Shown here in pieces: positions 7,364 to 11,335 of a DNA stretch of 11,335 nt; positions within the stretch are counted from its first letter, which is position 1; every line of letters begins with the position of its first letter. Below the pieces are notes generated by a model. That model saw nothing but the letters and a program-made list of their open reading frames with translations. It did not search any database and had not been told where the DNA came from. Origin of the DNA: Acanthamoeba sp. SK_2022b (lineage: Eukaryota; Discosea; Longamoebia; Acanthamoebidae); NCBI GenBank assembly GCA_027943245.1, contig JANDJZ010000456.1, positions 1 to 11,335 on the forward strand. The letters are read 5' to 3'. A program made the translations under genes and the position numbers.

Positions 7364-9373
7364 CTAGGCCTTGTCCTTGAGCACCAGGAATTTCTTGCCT
7401 GAGCCCGGTGGGATTTCGACCATCTTGGCGATGCTCTTGACGATGCGCGTGAGCTCGGGCTTCTTGGTCGGGTCGGCAGCCAGCTCGGCCTTGAAGTAGT
7501 TCACCACGCTCACCGTCGTCATCTGCTCCTTGCGCGCCAGCAGCTGCCGCACCGACTCCTCCGACAGCTTCAGCGGCTCCTTGGCCTTCTTCTCGGCCGC
7601 CGCCGCCGCGGGCGTCGCGCCGGGCTTGGCGGGGGCGGTCTCGTGCTTGGGCTTCTTGGCGGCGGAGGTGGGGGTGGCCGTGGGCGAGGCGCCCTTCTTC
7701 CGCTTGGCGCCGGCCTTGGGCGACGTCGCGGCGGCCTCCTCCTTCTTCGAGCCGCCCTTGCCTCCCGCCTGCTTGCCCTCCTCCTCGTCCTCCCGCTCCT
7801 CCTCCGAGCCCTCGTCCTCCGACTCCTGCGCAATGCGCGTGTCGTGTCGTGTCGTGTCGTTGGCACACGCGCGCAGGCGCGAATGAGGGAGAAGGGGTGG
7901 GCACCTCGATGTCGTCTCCTTCGAGCTGGGCCAGGCCCTTGATCAACTTCCTCATGTCCTGTTGATAGTTGTGCATGCGTATATATTCAGCACCAAAATA
8001 TAAAAAATATAAAAACAGTAATAATAAAACAATGACATAATAATAATAAGAAGAAGAAGAATAAGAATAATAATAATGACATGGGGCGCACCTGCTTGCC
8101 GGTGTCTTTGGTCTTTCGCTCCTTCTTCTTCTCCTCTTCCTGCGGCTGTACAGCACCAACCATGAAATGGCCATCAGCAATAAAACATATTAAAAATTAA
8201 AAATAATAATAATAATAATAATTAAAAGCACGACACGTGGGGAGGAGGGTGAGCACCTCGTCGATCGCGCCGCCCTCGTCGTCGTCCCACGTCTCTTCGA
8301 AATCGATGTCCTCCTTCTCGTCGCCGACGTCCTCGTCCTTCTCCTTCTTTGCGCCCTTCCCGCCCTTCTGCCCCTTTTCTTCTTCGTCGCTATCCGCACT
8401 GCGTTCACCATCGCGCCACGCACGCAGCGACGCACAACGCGACACGCGCGACGATCAGCGATCCCAATCCATTCGGAGGTGCGCACGCGCGAGTGAGGTG
8501 GGGGAGCCGGCGAAGGTACTTGGACTCGCCAAAGACGGTGAATCGACTCTCGTCGACAAAGTCGCCGTCCTCCTTGTCCTCCGACTTGCCGCCTCCCTTC
8601 CGCCCAGCCGACGCCCAGCGACTCCCGCCGTACTGCTTCTCCATCTGCTTCATCTGTTTTTTTTTTTTTTTTGTTTTGTTTTGTTTTTGTTTGTTTTTTG
8701 TTTTTTTTGCGCGTAGAGAGTCAGAGACAAGAGGGCTAGAGAAATGGGGAGGGAAGCCACGAACGTGTTCTTCGGCCTCTTCGGCGCCCATGGGCACGAA
8801 GGGACGCTTTGCCCGGAAGTGGTACCAGTCGCCCGCGGGCACCACCTTGAACTCGTTCCCCTACACCAAAAAGAATTAAAAACTAAATAAAAATTGAAAA
8901 GAAAAAATGTTGATGGACGCGCGTACGCTTTGGATGAGAAGGAAGGTGTTGGAGCTCTCTCCTGCCTTGTTGATGCGACCGACGTAGGTGTGGGCATCGC
9001 CCGTGTCGTCGAGATGCAGGGGAATGTTCTTCACATTGCGAGGATACATTGGACGCGTGAAAGGGCGGCGTGAGGCTGGGCCTGCTGATGGCTTGGGTGG
9101 CGGGGGTGCAGGCTCCCCTTCTCCGGGCGGCTTGATCTCATCCGCTCTATAGGTGCGGAGTGGCTTGTTCCATGCGTTGAGATCGACAGGCACGTTGAAT
9201 CGTGCCACGTTCCATTTCTCGCTCGAGGCCATGCGAAGCACGAATTCCTTCATGGGCGGCTGCTGCGTAGCGGCTGCAGGAGAAGGAGCATGTCCTGCGG
9301 AGGCATGCTGACGCGGAACACCTGGCGGGGCGGGTCCACCTGCCCCTTGCATTTGTTGCGGCCTGTTTATCAT
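7364..9373 (-). CDS. GTF2F1: Transcription initiation factor TFIIF, alpha (RAP74) subunit
   Basis: Large subunit of the RNA polymerase II general factor TFIIF, which pairs with RAP30, helps recruit Pol II to promoters and stimulates elongation in the nucleus. 462 aa; exons on the minus strand: 9373-8927, 8860-8765, 8653-8520, 8398-8257, 8145-8092, 7958-7905, 7825-7364. Domain order matches RAP74: N-terminal dimerisation part starting near residue 41 (MKEFVLRM, WNVARFNV, then NTFLLIQSGNEFKVVP and GDWYHFRAKR, like the WYNF block of RAP74, and GAEEAEEH); a long charged, disordered middle (Lys/Glu/Asp, then Ala/Pro/Lys-rich); and a C-terminal winged helix (about 396-462: SEESVRQLL, VVNYFKAEL, RIVKSIAKMVEI, GKKFLVLKDKA). 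Start: ATG at 9373; the frame extends to a TTG at 9385, but that is unlikely to be used in a eukaryote. The acceptors of exons 4 and 5 are the least certain; CCGCAG four bases on would drop two residues. An inverted-repeat cluster lies 37 nt upstream. Confidence 0.92.
7975..8085 (-). repeat. A/T-rich TTA/TTC repeats in TFIIF alpha intron 5
   Basis: AAT, AAG and ATA-type triplets on the plus strand fill most of the intron 8091-7959. A similar (AAT)n run sits at about 8202-8222 in intron 4. The exons on both sides are G/C-rich, so the contrast is sharp. Confidence 0.8.
8656..8709 (-). repeat. Poly-A with CAAAA units in TFIIF alpha intron 2
   Basis: The plus strand shows T runs broken by single G bases (TTTTG, TTTTTG). 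On the coding strand this is an A-rich tract directly before the acceptor ACAG at 8655-8654, an unusual place for purines where a polypyrimidine tract is expected. Confidence 0.8.
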
Positions 9374-9409
9374 CTCCCCCTCCAAGATTTGCTTTTCAGG
9401 TTGTTCTAA

Positions 9410-9441
9410 TTTTCATTTCTTTTAAAGAAAAGAAATGAAAA
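9410..9441. repeat. Perfect 14-bp inverted repeat with 4-nt loop
   Basis: Arms TTTTCATTTCTTTT (9410-9423) and AAAAGAAATGAAAA (9428-9441) pair perfectly around AAAG. It lies 37 nt upstream of the TFIIF alpha ATG, so it could be in its 5' UTR or core promoter. The arms are purine/pyrimidine-biased, so part of the match comes from low complexity. Confidence 0.85.
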
Positions 9442-9448
9442 GCGGGAA

Positions 9449-9477
9449 TGCATGGCATGCACTACAAAATTGTAGTG
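9449..9477. repeat. Two further adjacent palindromes
   Basis: TGCATG-G-CATGCA at 9449-9461 is followed directly by CACTACAA-AA-TTGTAGTG at 9460-9477 (8-bp perfect arms, 2-nt centre). Together with the 14-bp repeat just to the left they form three inverted repeats within 68 bp. Confidence 0.8.
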
Positions 9478-9925
9478 TTGGTGGTCAGTATTCGTTGTCT
9501 TGTTGGGCTTCTACCGTTAGGATCTGCTCCTGCTGCTGCAAACCTTAGCAGCATCAGCTCCCAGTCGCATACAGTTGCATCGAGTGCTTTCTTAAGTGCC
9601 GGTACCGCTTCCCCGCACTTTCGCATTTCCTCCTCATTCCTTATTCCCAAGTGCTCTTGCGTTCCTCCCCGTCGATCGCTGCGCAGCTGCACTGGATCTG
9701 CACGATTTATTGCTCCTACACGAATTGCAAATTTCAAACCACAAATTTATGTTTGCTGGAGCCTTCCACGGACCGGGCCCACGCGTGGGCCTCCTCTTGT
9801 ACAGTGGCCTCGCCCGTTCCAATCAACGGAACCGCTGTGGCCACGAAACGTGGTTGAAAAGCGCGGTCCAAACCAAGGAAACAGTTACACCCGCCGAAGC
9901 TTCGTTGTGCCCACACCCACACCAT
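9462..9925 (-). pseudogene. Possible unrecognised or frameshifted coding stretch
   Basis: Two minus-strand open frames abut: 9925-9734 (ending SSKHKFVV, TGA) and 9737-9462 (from KFAIRVGAINRADPV to TNTTIL, TAG). Both have a mixed, protein-like composition (for example RNEEEMRKCGEAVPALKKAL and FVATAVPLIGTGEA) rather than the Arg/Pro-rich look of shadow frames. They meet at a TTTGA with a one-base frame change. A donor-like GGGTGAGC near 9980 could join an upstream frame. Codons favour A/T at third positions, unlike the neighbouring genes. I do not recognise the family. It may be a decayed gene, a mobile-element fragment, or chance. Confidence 0.25.
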
Positions 9926-10082
9926 TTGTTTTTTTCTTTTTATTCATAATCACAACAAAGCTATTTTGCGCACGAGCTCACCCTCTCTGGTCACCCAAAG
10001 GCCCAGCTTGGGTAGGCACCGCCTCGCCTTCCTGCACCAATCGATCTTGCTTGCGTGATCGTGCTGGCGCTTTAAAGCACCC

Positions 10083-10110
10083 TTTATTATTATTATTACT
10101 ACTACTACTC
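10083..10110. repeat. (TTA)n followed by (CTA)n triplet tract
   Basis: About four to five TTA units run into four CTA units in the intergenic region. It resembles the microsatellites found in introns in this window. Confidence 0.75.
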
Positions 10111-10205
10111 AATTTCGAACAGTAGCAAATGCCATCTGATGAAGCGAGCAAGCACCTCGCGCAGTAAATTAAATCACAAACGGGCACTGGCCACACTCTG
10201 ATCTC

Positions 10206-10213
10206 TGACGTCA
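10206..10213. promoter_or_regulatory. Perfect CRE octamer upstream of glycogen synthase
   Basis: TGACGTCA, the full palindromic binding site of CREB/ATF-type bZIP factors, 145 nt before the glycogen synthase ATG. Whether it is bound is unknown; the match is exact but could arise by chance. Confidence 0.4.
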
Positions 10214-10358
10214 CTGCGTGCATCGAGGTCACCCGCCCTCCGTCTCATCCTTTGCTCACCCCAACCCCCCCTACGTGTCGTGTCGCGTCGTGTCGTGTTC
10301 TACTTGGACCCGCAGCAGCAACAGTTACAGGCAGCAGCAACAACAACACTCCATAGCC

Positions 10359-10729
10359 ATGCAACAGCAGCCACCGTCGCGTCGATATTCCATGGACCGT
10401 TTCGCGAGCGAGCTCGACCTCACCGACACCCGCCCGGTGCTGTTCGACGTCGGGTGGGAGGTGGCCAAGAAGGTGGGCGGCATCTACACCGTGCTCAAGT
10501 CCAAGTCGCCCGTCACCGTCGAGGAGTTTGGCGGCCGCTACGCGCTCGTCGGGCCCTACAACCAGGCCACCGCCGCCACCGAGATGGAGGAGATGGAGCC
10601 CGGCCCGCTCTTCGGGCCCGTCATCACCCGCCTCCGCGACCGCTACGGCATCATCGTCCACTTTGGCAAGTGGCTCGTCGACGGCTACCCCAAGGGTATC
10701 GCCATCTCTCCCCTCCCCCACGTGTGCTG

Positions 10730-10775
<46 letters not shown>

Positions 10776-11227
10776 TGTGTGTGTGATGTGTGCAAGGCTG
10801 ACGCGCGTTGGTGCAGTGCTGCTGATCGACGTGAACAGCTCGATGCACGAGCTGGACAAGTGGAGGGGCGAGCTCATGGGCGGCTGGGACGTGCCCGGCG
10901 ACTTTGAGTGCAACGACGGCATCGTGTTTGGCTACCAGGTCCGCCGCGCGCGCTCTCTCTCTCTCTCTCTCTCGTTGCGTTGCCATTGCCATGTCCTGCC
11001 TGGCCCTACTAACCCTCTCTCTCTCTCTCTCTCTCTCGCGTTCGACGTCGTGTGTGGTGATGTGTCCAGACCGCGCTGCTGATCCGCGAGTTCACTCAGA
11101 TCTACCGCGACATTCGCCTCATCGCCCACTTCCACGAGTGGCAGGCGGCCGTGGGCCTCATCGTCGCGCGCATCTGGAACGTCAAGTTCGCCAGCATCTT
11201 CACCACCCACGCCACCCTCCTCGGCAG
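10359..11227 (+). CDS. gys: Glycogen synthase (GT3 family), 5' part, cut by window end
   Basis: Glycogen [starch] synthase of the fungal/animal GT3 type, which adds glucose from UDP-glucose to the non-reducing ends of glycogen in the cytosol. Exons seen: 10359-10695, 10817-10938, 11070-11227 (205 residues so far); the donor GTAACG at 11228 opens an intron that runs off the window. Landmarks: [22 protein letters not shown] (about 28-48; the KVGGIYTV loop binds the nucleotide sugar), [66 protein letters not shown] and [11 protein letters not shown], all in the order found in human GYS1 and yeast Gsy2. The first ATG of the frame is at 10359; a second at 10392-10395 (MDRF) is possible and would drop the Gln-rich leader. 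The upstream open frame has no ATG. Regulatory C-terminal phosphorylation sites lie outside the window. Confidence 0.95.
10731..10774 (+). repeat. (TG)22 microsatellite in glycogen synthase intron 1
   Basis: 44 bases of TG inside the intron 10696-10816, followed by imperfect TG repeats. A CTGAC branch-point-like motif is at 10798-10802, 14 nt before the acceptor. Confidence 0.9.
10952..11037 (+). repeat. Two (CT)n tracts in glycogen synthase intron 2
   Basis: (CT) runs at about 10953-10973 and 11015-11037 flank a unique stretch inside the intron 10939-11069. TACTAAC, identical to the yeast branch-point box, sits between them at 11007-11013, directly before the second pyrimidine tract. Confidence 0.9.
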
Positions 11228-11282
11228 GTAACGTATTTACACATTGCCATCTCCCCCACCCCACTCACCCCTGACCGTTGTC

Positions 11283-11335
11283 CCCTCTCCCTCTCCCTCT
11301 CCCTCTCCCTCTCCCTCTCCCTCTCCCTCTCCCTC
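11283..11335 (+). repeat. (CCCTCT)n hexanucleotide repeat at window end
   Basis: Nearly nine copies of CCCTCT within intron 3 of glycogen synthase, cut by the window edge, so its true length is unknown. Confidence 0.9.

Larger units (their letters stand above)
9374..10358. other. Divergent intergenic region, TFIIF alpha to glycogen synthase
   Basis: 985 bp without a recognised gene, noticeably lower in GC than the flanking exons. It holds the 5' flanks of both genes, three inverted repeats (9410-9477), a possible minus-strand coding stretch (9462-9925), a (TTA)n(CTA)n tract at about 10083-10110, and a CRE octamer at 10206-10213. A repeated TGTCG motif (10276-10298) and CAG/CAA-rich sequence (10313-10350) precede the glycogen synthase ATG. 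No tRNA-like or other RNA gene structure was seen. Confidence 0.6.

Noticed and set aside
7530..7886. Plus-strand frames opposite the 3' exon of TFIIF alpha
   Set aside because: Ala/Ser/Leu-rich mirrors of the Lys/Ala/Glu-rich coding exon; the minus frame carries the conserved winged helix.
9374..9385. TFIIF alpha start extended to TTG at 9385
   Set aside because: A TTG start is not expected in a eukaryotic nuclear gene; the ATG at 9373 is in the same frame.
9448..10125. 225-codon plus-strand frame with a hydrophobic, signal-peptide-like start
   Set aside because: Composition is Ser/Pro/Arg-heavy as in shadow frames, it starts inside a palindrome, and the opposite strand looks more protein-like. 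No family features are visible.
1..11335. CRISPR arrays, tRNA or rRNA genes, insertion sequences
   Set aside because: No spaced direct repeats, no cloverleaf-like segments with a convincing TTCGANNC arm, and no transposase-like frames were seen by eye. A tRNAscan or Rfam search was not possible here.

Overview
The window looks like nuclear DNA of a free-living amoeba. Acanthamoeba or a close relative in Amoebozoa/Discosea is my best guess, but this is inference, not proof. The grounds are five densely packed protein genes on both strands, strong G/C preference at third codon positions, many short introns (about 60-145 nt, up to 12 per gene), short intergenic gaps, and introns full of microsatellites. 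Nothing prokaryotic is visible: no operons, CRISPR array or insertion sequence.

Layout, left to right. (1) Minus strand, 2026-74: an atypical MAP kinase of the MAPK15/ERK7-ERK8 type, 9 exons, 414 aa, activation motif TDY. (2) 2027-2311: a short divergent promoter. (3) Plus strand, 2312-3912: a cyclase-family protein (kynurenine formamidase-like fold), 9 exons, 339 aa. (4) Plus strand, 4082-7273: a START lipid-transfer-domain protein with a predicted N-myristoylation site and long His-rich and Ser-rich segments, 13 exons, 667 aa. (5) Minus strand, 9373-7364: the large (RAP74/alpha) subunit of TFIIF, 7 exons, 462 aa; its 3' end meets that of the START gene tail to tail, with 90 bp between stop codons. 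(6) 9374-10358: a gap of about 1 kb with lower GC, a cluster of three inverted repeats, a possible decayed or unrecognised minus-strand coding stretch, and a perfect CRE octamer. (7) Plus strand, 10359 to the window edge: the 5' part (205 aa) of a family-GT3 glycogen synthase, three exons seen.

The genes do unrelated jobs (signalling, small-molecule hydrolysis, lipid transfer at membranes, RNA polymerase II transcription, glycogen synthesis). I see no sign that they form one system; sharing of short promoters is the only visible link. All exon models were read by hand from splice signals, reading phase and family conservation. Every model closes in frame, but they need transcript support.

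The most interesting signal is in the splicing. Four of 36 complete introns are best explained as GC-AG introns, and in two cases a GT-AG alternative fails or breaks a conserved block. I found no convincing undescribed system.
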